64,000 nucleotides of DNA from Nemertoderma westbladi (lineage: Eukaryota; Xenacoelomorpha; Nemertodermatida; Nemertodermatidae), in contig JAUCBJ010000785.1 in NCBI GenBank assembly GCA_032718475.1, positions 1-64,000 of the forward strand, written 5' to 3'. The translations under genes and the position numbers were made by a program. Every line of letters starts with the position of its first letter. The first letter of the stretch is position 1. Positions 11,341 to 21,196 of this stretch are shown one piece after another. The notes under the pieces are model-generated. The model had not been told where the DNA came from and searched no databases. It saw only the letters and a program-made list of their open reading frames with translations.

Positions 11341-11672
11341 CTGTCGCTACCAAAACCGTTTTTACATTGTCTTTGTTTTAACGCCCAATCACTTAACAAT
11401 AAACTCACTGATCTAAGTGCATTTTTTTTAAATAGACGGATTATCACATCGTAGCTATTGTCTGATTCAACGTCTGCGATGCCATGATGAACAGTAAATA
11501 TAAAGTGTTTTGCTCTGATAGGACCACAGCCATCTGTGGTGGTGGTGTTGCTCTGTTGGTGCGCGACACCCCATAATACACCCCAGTCATCCTTCCGACT
11601 GGGTACAGTTTTAGCACTTGTTTCTCTGACGTAATAGCTGTGGGTATTGTTGTTATAGCACCAATCCATATA
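11341..11672 (+). pseudogene. L2/CR1-like LINE endonuclease, 5' half (target of the giant element)
   Basis: Plus-strand frames give NAQSLNNKLTDLSAFFLN, then RTTAICGGGVALLVRDT and a region leading to NPY. These match the start of an apurinic-type LINE endonuclease, although frames change. The sequence stops at the LTR retrotransposon boundary (11672/11673) and resumes at 30334 with VCVYRAP and LGDFNFPDYNW. Confidence 0.75.
11668..11672. repeat. Target-site duplication ATATA, left
   Basis: ATATA directly precedes the TG of the left LTR and is repeated at 30329-30333 after the CA of the right LTR. Five base pairs fits BEL/Pao integration. Confidence 0.85.
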
Positions 11673-12863
11673 TGTAAAAGCTTTTGTGGGATAACTGATT
11701 CGTTTGCCTTGCTAACCAGTTCCCCCCAGGCGCTGGAATACTCTAAAAAGGGATCTATAACTCGAATAGTGCAAGCTACCGGCTGATTGGCTGATTTACT
11801 GTGCGAAGGGATCTGGGCTATGTTTGATCGTCCAACCAGCTTGGGAAGGTTGCCCCACAGCCCTGCTTTCTGTCCCTGCCAATAGGATTTGAGTTGGTTT
11901 TGATTTCGACCTATCACAGATCTACTGAACTGAATTTTCCTATCTGTATGCTCATTCTCTGTGGTGGGTGGAAGCCTTTGTAAATAAGGTTATTCTTATC
12001 AGTTTTTAGTGTGTTATCATTCTGTCCTGAGCCAGGAGAGAGCGGCTTGGAAATATTTTGTGCTTTTCTGTTTTAGTCTAACACTAGTAGGCTTAATTAT
12101 AAGGACATATATCCGTTATCTGATGTCTGATCACTGATGAACTAAACATAACATACCATACCTAATCAAACAACCTGTGCATACTTTTATATTGTTATAC
12201 TGCTATTTACTGTCAGTTCTTCATAATATGGTTGATGAATTATTATATTTGGAATAACGATAAATAACCCCGAAAACCCAATATTCTTGATATACCGAAG
12301 GTAAGAGAGAAAGGTTACATATAACGATTGTGACTTATGTTAAAGTGGTTTGAAGTGAATCTAATGTTATTTGATAGACCCTACATGAGTCGGTCCGTGT
12401 TCCTTTTATATGTGGCTAAAATCAGTGAAGATCGGCAGATCAGTGTGCAGTATTGTGCAGCATTGTGTATGAGTGAGTCTGATAACGAAGCATTTCCTAA
12501 AGAATGCGCCATATATGTGAATTATAACTAAGCCATATCGTTGTGAGTAGTTTAAGTCATAACTCTGTTTATATAGATAGAGCGCCACGTCCTAAAGGAA
12601 CTGTTAATATTTCCCGAAGGTGAATAATATTGTCAGAGATTATATAATACTGTCAGTCGAATAATACATTAGGCTTACATAGCAATAAGATTAAGCCGTC
12701 GAACCCAATCTCCCGGGTATATCCAGCGGGTGAATGATCGCGCACAGATTGGTTTCGACTAGTGTAGTGAATCAAATACTTGTCATAGGCTAAAAGTGAT
12801 TTATTATCTAAAAGACATCCTAATTTGGCGGGTTAAACTGCCAAAGGTCTGAAAGCGCGAACA
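11673..12863 (+). repeat. Left (5') LTR, 1,191 bp
   Basis: It begins TGTAAAAGC and ends AACA. It matches 29138-30328 base for base except about four substitutions. A 64-codon open frame inside it (12337-12531) is present in both LTRs but has no recognisable features and is probably chance. Confidence 0.95.
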
Positions 12864-12879
12864 ATAACGGATATTGCTT

Positions 12880-12902
12880 CTTTATTGCAGTAAGCAATAA
12901 AG
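12880..12902. other. Hairpin just after the left LTR
   Basis: CTTTATTGC and GCAATAAAG form a perfect 9-bp stem around the loop AGTAA, 17 bp after the LTR end, where a tRNA primer binding site is expected. No sequence starting TGG that complements a tRNA 3' end is apparent within the first 100 bp. Confidence 0.6.
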
Positions 12903-12939
12903 TTGAAAGTACCGGTCAACCGGTAAACCTGAACGGTAC

Positions 12940-13060
12940 ATCTGTAGGTCAGTAGGCCCAACTGCCAGAACCGGTACTGCTGTAGGCCCGTAGGTCCAAC
13001 TGCCAGAACCGGTACTTCTGTAAGTCCGTAGGCCCAACTGTCCTAACCGGTACTTCCCGT
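12940..13060. repeat. Leader tandem repeat with ACCGGTAC motifs, about three units
   Basis: Units of roughly 46-50 bp share CCAGAACCGGTACT followed by a CTGTAGG/CCCGTAGG segment and CCAACTG. ACCGGT motifs are frequent across the whole leader. Confidence 0.7.
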
Positions 13061-13159
13061 ATAAGTACATTAGTATTATTCGATTTGATTATTGCATACC
13101 GGTAGGCTGTTTAAGAGATTAGGGACTGTACACCCCTTGTTTCTTTTGGAGCTTACTTA

Positions 13160-13780
13160 TTTCTGTCAGTTTTATTTATTTGTAGGCAAATATTGAACAG
13201 AAGGCGTGTAAGCCTGATCAGATTGTGCAGACAATTTGTAGGTTGAACTGTTGTCTGATTGCTGTTAAGTCTGAACGGATTGCAGTGTGTGTAGATCACC
13301 TCTCCGATAAAGAACGGTTAGGAAGTAGGGGCAGCCAATGCTGTAAGGTAAACCCCCAACTAAAGAATAAGTCGTACTACTGGGTTAGAACGCATACTAC
13401 CTAATCATTTCGGAGTCTGCATGTCCTGTAGTTTATTTAGGCTTGAGAGTAGTCTGCCATCATTGAGTCTGTACTTTGTTTGTGTAAGTCTGTACGGGTA
13501 GCGTATAATATTTATTTAGATAATTTGTAGGCTGGATAGTTGTCTGGCTGTTATTAGGTCTGAACGGATTGCAGTGTGTGTAGGGCCTCTGTCCGATAAA
13601 GAACGGTTAGGAAGTAGGGGCAGCCAATGCTGTAAGGTAAACCCCCAACTAAAGAATAAGTCGTACTACTGGGTTAGAACGCATACTACCTAATCATTTC
13701 GGAGTCTGCATGTCCTGTAGTTTATTTAGGCTTGATAGTAGTCTGTCAGTATTCGGTCTGCATTTTGTTTGAGTGGTTTG
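13160..13780. repeat. Leader tandem duplication, 289-bp period
   Basis: Positions 13304-13446 and 13593-13735 are essentially identical, and similarity extends more weakly on both sides, giving two tandem units of 289 bp. No coding potential is seen. Confidence 0.9.
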
Positions 13781-14747
13781 TACGCGTAGCGTAATATTTA
13801 TTATTCAGAGTTTATGCGATTATTCGCAACATTCATTCCCCAAGTTTGTTCCTACAATAATTGTGTTTGTTATACATACCGCTATAGTTAAATTAACCCC
13901 GGTACTACACGGGCTGCTTGGCGTAGGTAAAGACTGGTGATTTTGTGCACCGGTCACTCCAGCAGATGCCGTGGTTCTTTTAGCTGTTCAAGTATATTTA
14001 ACTACTGATTATTTGTTGTACAAGTACTCGTACCTAATTTAGGGTTTAGTGTACAGTGCTTTCCGAAAGTAATTAGTGTAGGCATTATATTCGTGTTGTA
14101 AAGTGGTGGATAGGCACGTTCGATTAGCTCTATTAACTTCTAGGTAGGAACACTCCGTGATACATAACGTAGTACCTATAGCGATACGGCTATAGGTCGT
14201 CAGGCGGTGGTATTTTCCTATCTGGATGGACAACGCAGTGTATTTACTACTACTTATTATTTTCAAATACCGTAGTACCCTGTCCGTTGTAATAACCAGA
14301 TTTCTAACCCTTTGTTAGGCTGGTTTGTAGACTTCTTGTAAAATTACCCTGAAATTTCGTATTTTGTGTTTTTGTAAATTTTTGTGTTTATTTAGAGATT
14401 GTAATCTCACCCGAATTGTACGTAATCTGTAGTATTAAGTAACTTAGGTAAATTAGCATTATTTGTTTTAGTGTCCTATAAGTAACACTTCACTGAAAGC
14501 GCACCGCTTTGTGTAGTGATTACTCCCCAGAAATAATAGCATTTATTTCAAACATTGACAAAACCCATTAAAACGGGTATATATATATTATAAATCAACT
14601 CAAACGATTTATAAATAGTAGGCCTGCCATACAACAATTAGGTCTCAATATCAGTTGGACTACTGCTTAAATAACGGTAATAAAGTAAGTTAAAGTAACC
14701 AAGTAACCCTTAAAATTCAGAAATTCAATTATTTAAAATAATTGATA

Positions 14748-15000
14748 TACCGGTATTTACGATAGGCCTATTATATATTTATATACTTGTGCTGAAATCA
14801 TACCGGTATTCTGTAATTAATTCTAGTCTGTAATTATACTTATATATACTACAAACTGTAAGCTGTATACCGGTATTCCCGATAGGCCTATTATATATTT
14901 ATATATATTTGTGCTAAAATTATACCGGTATTCTGTGATAAACCTAGTCTGCAATAATACTTATATAGTTATATATACTATAAGCATACCGGTATTCTAA
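14748..15000. repeat. Leader tandem repeat, 120-bp period
   Basis: Two units of about 120 bp begin at 14748 and 14868, and a partial third begins at 14987. Each starts with the palindrome TACCGGTA followed by GATAGGCCTATTATATATTT and contains a second TACCGGTATT. Confidence 0.85.
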
Positions 15001-15130
15001 TATATTATATATATCACGCTACACTGAGTAGCAGTATCGGTAATTAATTACTAGGCTAGCAGTTAATACTGAGTTACTAAACTTGCTCAGACTGTAATAT
15101 AGCGGTAGACATTCAACTGTACACCTAAAC

Positions 15131-15274
15131 ATGTCTGATACTAAGCAGAACCTGTCAGACAGTTTATTAGATGTAACTATCTGCGACTCAGATAGAGGCG
15201 TAGAACCGTCTAGTCGTAAGTTCAGTTCACCTCCCACTGTGAGGAAGGTCATCCCTCCTGTAGTAATAACATAA
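15131..15274 (+). CDS. Short ORF in frame with and upstream of gag
   Basis: ATG at 15131 opens 47 codons (MSDTKQNLSDSLLDVT...) ended by TAA at 15272-15274. After this stop the same frame stays open through a plausible hydrophilic Gln/Ser/Glu-rich segment into the gag-pol ATG at 15446. Either the original gag start is at 15131 and a nonsense codon now cuts it, or this is a regulatory upstream ORF. I cannot decide from one copy. Confidence 0.45.
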   Translation: MSDTKQNLSDSLLDVTICDSDRGVEPSSRKFSSPPTVRKVIPPVVIT

Positions 15275-15445
15275 CCTAGGCTGGTCCAACATCGTAGGTC
15301 TATCATAGGCACTCGAGCTCAGGTCAAGCGGGACCAAGAAGCAGCAGAACAGCAACAACCCGCGAGCCAAGAACTTACTTCTCAACGGCCCGACAGCTCC
15401 AGTAGTGAAGATACTGTAGAACTGACACCCGAGCGCGGAGCAAAG

Positions 15446-18400
15446 ATGACGGATGCGGTTTATTCGGATCCCCTTCTCATCCTTCCTGCAGCCGTACTCA
15501 CTAGGTTATTGATTGCGGTGGAAGAACACCAGATCGATTGGGCGAGAAGTCAGCGATCAACTAAAGATAGTTATGCGGGATACACGAGGGAAGAACTGAA
15601 GTCTATTGTTGAGTCGCAATGGAACTTCCCCGGACCCGGACTCCCGTTTGATTTATCAGAAGCTACTTGGGAAGACATACACCGGATGGGAGTAGCCAAG
15701 GAAACCATCGATCCAGCTGTGTGGAAGAGGTCCGCAGCCGGATACGCACAGGGATTCTTCAGCTCTATGGAGAGAGTAGAAAAACAACTGTTTCAACAAC
15801 CTAAAGGACCTCAAGAACAGGGACAACTGCTTTATCAAGTTAGAGAAAGAATTCTGCGAATCAGGCTAATATTATCAGCCTTTGAAGAGGCTTCTAAAAG
15901 AAGACAAGACACGTCGTTGCAAGTTGCCGTAAAGACTTGGTTTCAACGGGTGAGTCGCCAGGTTCAAGGAACAGCTCAGTGGAATGCTCAGCTGGAGGAG
16001 CGCTCAACCCATGGAGAATCAACGGACGCTACTTTTTCCCAAGTGGAAAGTGAAGCGACGGCAGAGAAACCGCATAAGAGGGATGCCATTGACATCTATC
16101 TGTCAGACTATCAGCGTTTTTTGGGAGATGAAGAGTTGAGGAGAAGGCTAGATGGACTTAGCCATAATAGTGAAGGAGCCCAGCGTGTGTTGGATGCAAT
16201 TGATGTGGATAGGTTAGCGGCGAACCAAGCTAAATTCGATGAACAACTCCGCATCGCTAGAGACCAAGAAGAACAAGTAAAGAAAAAACGTATAGAAGAT
16301 AGAAAGACAGCGGCAGTGGCAGCAGCAGTGGCAGAGGCAGAAGCGGAAAGAAAAGCGGCAGCAGCAGTGGCAGCGGCAGAAGCTGAAAGAAAAGCGGCAG
16401 TGGCAGCAGCAGTGGCAGCGGCAGAAGCGGAAAGAAAAGCGGCAGTGGTAGTGGCAGTGGCAGAGGCCGAAGCGGAAAGGAAAGCGGCATCGGCAGTGGC
16501 AGAGGCCGAAGCGGAAAGAAAAGCGGCACTGGCAACAGCAGAGGCAGTGGCAGAAGCAGAACGGAGGGCATCTGAAGAGGCAACCCAACTAGAGTTGGAA
16601 AATCTTCAAGAGAGGCAAGACAACTTCAATAAACAGTTAACAGCTAGTAATATGCAGATGATGAGTCGATCTACTCCCAAAAGACAGGGGTATACATCAT
16701 CTGAGGAAGGCGATACCACCGATACTGAAGGCAAAGGAAATAGATCTCGTCTAAGCAGACGTAAAAGAACATTCCACCGTCAGAAATTGCCTGATTTGCC
16801 TCCAGCTGTTAGAAGGCAACTAAATAACACCAACTTAGGTAGTACAGAGCCCACAGACCAAATAATTAAAATAGAAAGACTCCCTACTATAGTAGATGAG
16901 CCTGAAATAATTAGGCCTGTTCTTGAAATCACCCCTTCGGTGATAGACACACCTGTGCTCCCTGAAACTACCTCTAAATTCCCTCTGCATAGCACCAAGC
17001 TACCTGTGCCCCGTAGAACTGCCCAGGAGACAGTTCAGGTCCTGGACCCCGAGCGAAATATTCCTGATTTGTCGCCCGTTGTCCCTCGTCCGCTCGCTAC
17101 AACGTTGGCGACTCCCGCTTCGGCGGTCGAATGGGTGGACGAGAGACGGCGGGGGATGGATCTCCTGCTCGGGCAGATGCAGGAGACGGTTCAGCAATTC
17201 AAGGGCACAGTAAGGGAAAGTAGGCTTGAGTTGCAAGAAGTGCAGCAAAGTATCGCGCTAGAACGCGATAAATTAGTAAATACACAAAGGGGTATACCAC
17301 CACCCCCTGTAACAATGTGTCAACCTGTTAGGTCTGAAGTATCTCATGCGCAAGGTGTGGAGCCTACACGCATATATACTGCTAGCGAAGTAGAAACTCC
17401 TATAGTGAACCCTATTAAGGGTAATTATAGACCTGTTGATAATGACATTCCCTATAGAACTGATCATAATCCGAGAAATTTATATACCGATAACTCGATA
17501 TTAAATAACACGATGGCCCAAGAAAGTTTTACGCGTCAAATGGCTAGAACCGAAGCCCGGCAAGCGGTAAAGGTGGGAGAGATCGTCAAGTTCAATGGAG
17601 ATGAGATGAAATGGTTACCTTTTAATGAATATTACAAAGATAACATACAGAACTCTGTACTATCTAATGGAGAAAAACTTAGATACCTCATCGAGTGCTT
17701 GGAAGGATCTCCCAAGTTAATGGCGTTAAAGTTTATTGGACATCCAGACGGATTAAGACAAGTTTGGGATACACTAAACATCAGGTATGGTAATAGGAAT
17801 AACATCGCTGGGTATTTGTATGCAAAGTTGGTAGCGCCCCGAAAGTTTATTAGCAGCGGAATTATCGAGTTTTCCGATGAGATTCAGGAGATCTGTAGAA
17901 AATTAGATTGGCTAGGTAAGTCTCAGGAGTATCAGAATGCTATGGTTATTAGAGCAGTGGCTTCTACTTTACCGAAGGGTGGAGTAGGTACACGCTGGGA
18001 TAAGAAAGTGTTATATATGATGGAACAACAACGACGAGACCCTACCATGGCTGATCTCATGTCATTCCTAGATGGAGAAGTGAAATTACAGCTCCTGAAA
18101 CTGTCCAGAGAGAAGACACCGGAAAACAAGGTAAGTGAAAAACCCGTCTCTAGGAGAAAGGTAACACCAGTGTGTTATACAGACGACGGCGAAAGCCAGA
18201 CTTCTCAAGGAGAAGATAGCGGGAAAGACACTGATAGATCTTATTATGTCAATAAAATGCCTAAAGATCAGGTAAGTAAATTCAAGTCTCGAGCAAATGA
18301 CAGGAGAGAACAGGTAAGAAAAACTCCTCCCACGTCTCCCAAGAGAATTCCGGTGAGAAAGCCCGAAGAAAAGGCAAGTGTACACAATGTGACTCAGATT

Positions 18401-21196
18401 AAGGTGAGTAACATCAAACCAAAATGTGCGCTATGTGATGGGACCCATCGCTTGAATATGTGTGATGAATTTCTAAAGAAATCATTAACTGAGAGACGTG
18501 AAGTCATGTGGGACAAGCGGTTGTGTTATAATTGCCTCAGACAAGGACATCAACGGCGAACCTGTTACTCAGACATAAGGTGTGCAAAGTGTGGTGCGAA
18601 GCATCATATCTTGTTGCACGCTGAATTCGATCGAAATAGTCCTAATCAGGTAATTGATTCCGAACTACATGTCCAATTCAGTGATGTGAACGACACTGAT
18701 CAATCTGAGATGGAAGGATTCTATACGGACGAGTTCTCCGACGAAAACGAATCCTGTTACATGATAAATACCGCAGTGTATCGAGCACTCACATATGAAA
18801 AGGATACAGACAACGACTTCACTCTAACTACTTCTGAGCGACAACCATCGTGGAAAGCACCAACTTCCAATGTAGGAATCCGAGAATTTCCTGTAGTCCA
18901 GTTACGGGTCCATGGACCTCAGAAGAGCTATATAGTGAACGCCCTCCTGGACTCCGGCAGCACAGGAACATTCATTGATAAAGAACTAGCCGAAGACATC
19001 TTCGTTGGACAACCCAAGTTCCGAACTAAGCTAAACATATCCGGCATTATGCAAGTTTGGAAATCTACAGTAACAGCTGATTATTATATAGGCGCGTTGT
19101 CCACCCCACAAGACGAACTAGGAGAACATAGCATAAGGTCGGTGAAAATGGTGGCTATAAAGAACTTCGCTACTACTCAAGCAGACCTTTATAATTGGGA
19201 CGAGGATGAGAGCATCCAACATCTTAAGATTCCTCGATTCCAGACTGATTATCCTGGAGTGCAAATACTCATCGGCCAAAACGCGCATGAGGCGCTGGAG
19301 ACATTGGAGAAACGGCCTGCTCAACCGCAGCCACTACAGACCTATGCGGTAAGAACTAGAGTAGGTTGGTACTTTACTGGCCCTTCCCGTAGAACACTCA
19401 GAGAAAGACTACCGCAAGAGCGCGTCTACCAGGTGAGTGAATGGGAAGATGATACTAGTGAGGGAGACGATTTAACTGAGGGAACCCCATACTCCTCAGA
19501 TAACAACGACATTCACCAGCTTTTTGATGAGGAGAATACCATCGATCTCCTTAAGGAAAACGAGGCTTGGCAAAACCAAGTGAACTTATGTCAACTTCTT
19601 TATCCAACTGAACGAGAAGCTTATAACGACGAGTTAAATGACGTCATTGAGCGTTGTAACGCCAAGACTCGAGATGAACATGCCGTAAGATTCTTTACGC
19701 AAGAGGCGGTAGAGCCCAATTCCTACGATAAAGCCTTGTCGGTGGAAGAGGAAAGGGCCAAGCAGATCCAAGAGACAACTACACGTTTCCTCAAAGATCA
19801 AGGTAGGTATGAAGTCGGTCTACCTTTCCGCAAGAGAGAACCGAAGTTCATCAATAACAGACCCTTGGCGGAAAAAAGAATCGCGCAACTCCATCGACGC
19901 CTTACGGCTAATTCTTCAGCTAAAGCAATGTATCAAACACAGCTGGAGAAATTTATTAGAAAGGGATACGCGGAGAGAGTACCGGAAGAAACACCTGTGT
20001 CTGAAAGAACGTATTACTTAACTCACCATTACGTTCCTAAACCACATGAAGTGAGAGTAGTGTTTGATGGCTCCGCTCTTTACATGGGTCAATCCCTTAA
20101 CTCTGAATTGTTACCCGGACCCAACTTACTTCAATCTTTGTTGGGAATTCTTTTAAGATTGAGACAATATTCGATTGCTTTCGCCTCCGATATAGAAGGC
20201 ATGTTCTTACAAGTCAAGGTGCTAGATAGGGATCGAGATAGTCTACGATTTCTGTGGTGGCCCGAAGGAGACCTCAACCAGAAACCGGTGGAGTACTGGA
20301 TGACCATCCAGGCCTTTGGGATAATCTCAAGCCCTTCCAACGCCTGTTCGGTAGTGCGTACTACTGCAGAGGACAACCGAGAGGCATTCTCTAAGGAAGT
20401 GATCGACAACATCAAGAGAGACATATACATGGACGACAATCTGAAGTCCCTCCCATCAGTTGAGGAAGCCATTGAGGTCGCTAAAGGAACGGTAGAGTGC
20501 TTAAAAAGAGGTGGGTTTCGATTAACAAAATTCACCAGCAACTCCCGTGAGTTTCTGGAGTCGATCCCTGCGGAAGATCGAGGGGCGAAAGATCTAGATT
20601 TGATCAAAGATGATCTGCCAGAAACCATGACACTCGGCTTGAAATGGGACACAGAGCGAGATATTCTGTTTTTCCAGCTAAAACAGCGTGATAATCCAGT
20701 TCGAACCAAACGGATTTGCTTAAGTATACTGAGCACTTTTTTCGATCCATTGGGATTTATTAGCCCAGTTATATTGATTGCTCGTAGTTTGGTACAACAA
20801 ATGTGGCTTGAAAACCACTCATGGGACGATCCACTTAAGGGAGAATTATTGAAGAAGTGGATGAAATGGGAAGATTCTCTGCCGGCTATCGAGGATTTTA
20901 TAATTTCCCGTTCATATTTTGGTCATGTTCTCCCTACGTATTCCTATCAACTCCATGTGTTTGGAGACGCCAGCGATATGGGAATAGGTATAGTAGCCTA
21001 TCTAAGAGTGGAAACTCCGGATGGAATCAAAGTCGCCTTGGTTACTTCTAAGGCATTAATCAACAACAAGTTGAAAGTTCCTCGAGCGGAGTTAAAAGCG
21101 GCTCTATACGCTACAGCCATCGGCCGGAATGTAACAGAACAGATTGACTATCCATTAGAGAAAACTGTCTATTGGACCGACGTTTACTCGTGTTAG
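15446..21196 (+). CDS. gag-pol: BEL/Pao gag-pol polyprotein, frameshifted in RNase H
   Basis: An open frame of 1,916 codons. Residues about 268-392 form an alanine-rich, charged helical repeat (EAERKAA units). Residues about 714-895 match the DUF1759-type gag domain (VKFNGDEMKWLPF...). Three zinc-knuckle-like motifs lie at about 993-1056 (CALCDGTH..., CYNCLRQGHQRRTC, CAKCGAKHH). The aspartic protease has LLDSGSTGTF with the catalytic Asp at 1169. The reverse transcriptase has FASDIEGMFLQV and YMDD at 1661-1664. RNase H has D1841 (FGDAS), E1882 (PRAELKAA) and D1912 (YWTD). Four codons after that Asp a stop at 21194-21196 ends the frame, while the matching protein continues in another frame from about 21175. 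This order is diagnostic of BEL/Pao. Confidence 0.93.
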   Translation: MTDAVYSDPLLILPAAVLTRLLIAVEEHQIDWARSQRSTKDSYAGYTREELKSIVESQWNFPGPGLPFDLSEATWEDIHRMGVAKETIDPAVWKRSAAGYAQGFFSSMERVEKQLFQQPKGPQEQGQLLYQVRERILRIRLILSAFEEASKRRQDTSLQVAVKTWFQRVSRQVQGTAQWNAQLEERSTHGESTDATFSQVESEATAEKPHKRDAIDIYLSDYQRFLGDEELRRRLDGLSHNSEGAQRVLDAIDVDRLAANQAKFDEQLRIARDQEEQVKKKRIEDRKTAAVAAAVAEAEAERKAAAAVAAAEAERKAAVAAAVAAAEAERKAAVVVAVAEAEAERKAASAVAEAEAERKAALATAEAVAEAERRASEEATQLELENLQERQDNFNKQLTASNMQMMSRSTPKRQGYTSSEEGDTTDTEGKGNRSRLSRRKRTFHRQKLPDLPPAVRRQLNNTNLGSTEPTDQIIKIERLPTIVDEPEIIRPVLEITPSVIDTPVLPETTSKFPLHSTKLPVPRRTAQETVQVLDPERNIPDLSPVVPRPLATTLATPASAVEWVDERRRGMDLLLGQMQETVQQFKGTVRESRLELQEVQQSIALERDKLVNTQRGIPPPPVTMCQPVRSEVSHAQGVEPTRIYTASEVETPIVNPIKGNYRPVDNDIPYRTDHNPRNLYTDNSILNNTMAQESFTRQMARTEARQAVKVGEIVKFNGDEMKWLPFNEYYKDNIQNSVLSNGEKLRYLIECLEGSPKLMALKFIGHPDGLRQVWDTLNIRYGNRNNIAGYLYAKLVAPRKFISSGIIEFSDEIQEICRKLDWLGKSQEYQNAMVIRAVASTLPKGGVGTRWDKKVLYMMEQQRRDPTMADLMSFLDGEVKLQLLKLSREKTPENKVSEKPVSRRKVTPVCYTDDGESQTSQGEDSGKDTDRSYYVNKMPKDQVSKFKSRANDRREQVRKTPPTSPKRIPVRKPEEKASVHNVTQIKVSNIKPKCALCDGTHRLNMCDEFLKKSLTERREVMWDKRLCYNCLRQGHQRRTCYSDIRCAKCGAKHHILLHAEFDRNSPNQVIDSELHVQFSDVNDTDQSEMEGFYTDEFSDENESCYMINTAVYRALTYEKDTDNDFTLTTSERQPSWKAPTSNVGIREFPVVQLRVHGPQKSYIVNALLDSGSTGTFIDKELAEDIFVGQPKFRTKLNISGIMQVWKSTVTADYYIGALSTPQDELGEHSIRSVKMVAIKNFATTQADLYNWDEDESIQHLKIPRFQTDYPGVQILIGQNAHEALETLEKRPAQPQPLQTYAVRTRVGWYFTGPSRRTLRERLPQERVYQVSEWEDDTSEGDDLTEGTPYSSDNNDIHQLFDEENTIDLLKENEAWQNQVNLCQLLYPTEREAYNDELNDVIERCNAKTRDEHAVRFFTQEAVEPNSYDKALSVEEERAKQIQETTTRFLKDQGRYEVGLPFRKREPKFINNRPLAEKRIAQLHRRLTANSSAKAMYQTQLEKFIRKGYAERVPEETPVSERTYYLTHHYVPKPHEVRVVFDGSALYMGQSLNSELLPGPNLLQSLLGILLRLRQYSIAFASDIEGMFLQVKVLDRDRDSLRFLWWPEGDLNQKPVEYWMTIQAFGIISSPSNACSVVRTTAEDNREAFSKEVIDNIKRDIYMDDNLKSLPSVEEAIEVAKGTVECLKRGGFRLTKFTSNSREFLESIPAEDRGAKDLDLIKDDLPETMTLGLKWDTERDILFFQLKQRDNPVRTKRICLSILSTFFDPLGFISPVILIARSLVQQMWLENHSWDDPLKGELLKKWMKWEDSLPAIEDFIISRSYFGHVLPTYSYQLHVFGDASDMGIGIVAYLRVETPDGIKVALVTSKALINNKLKVPRAELKAALYATAIGRNVTEQIDYPLEKTVYWTDVYSC

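Noticed and set aside
12337-12531. 64-codon ORF within the LTR (also 29802-29996)
   Set aside because: It is identical in both LTRs only because the LTRs are near-identical, with no protein features.
16214-16588. Minus-strand Cys/Phe- or Leu/Pro-rich repeat ORFs
   Set aside because: These are antisense shadows of the alanine-rich gag repeat.
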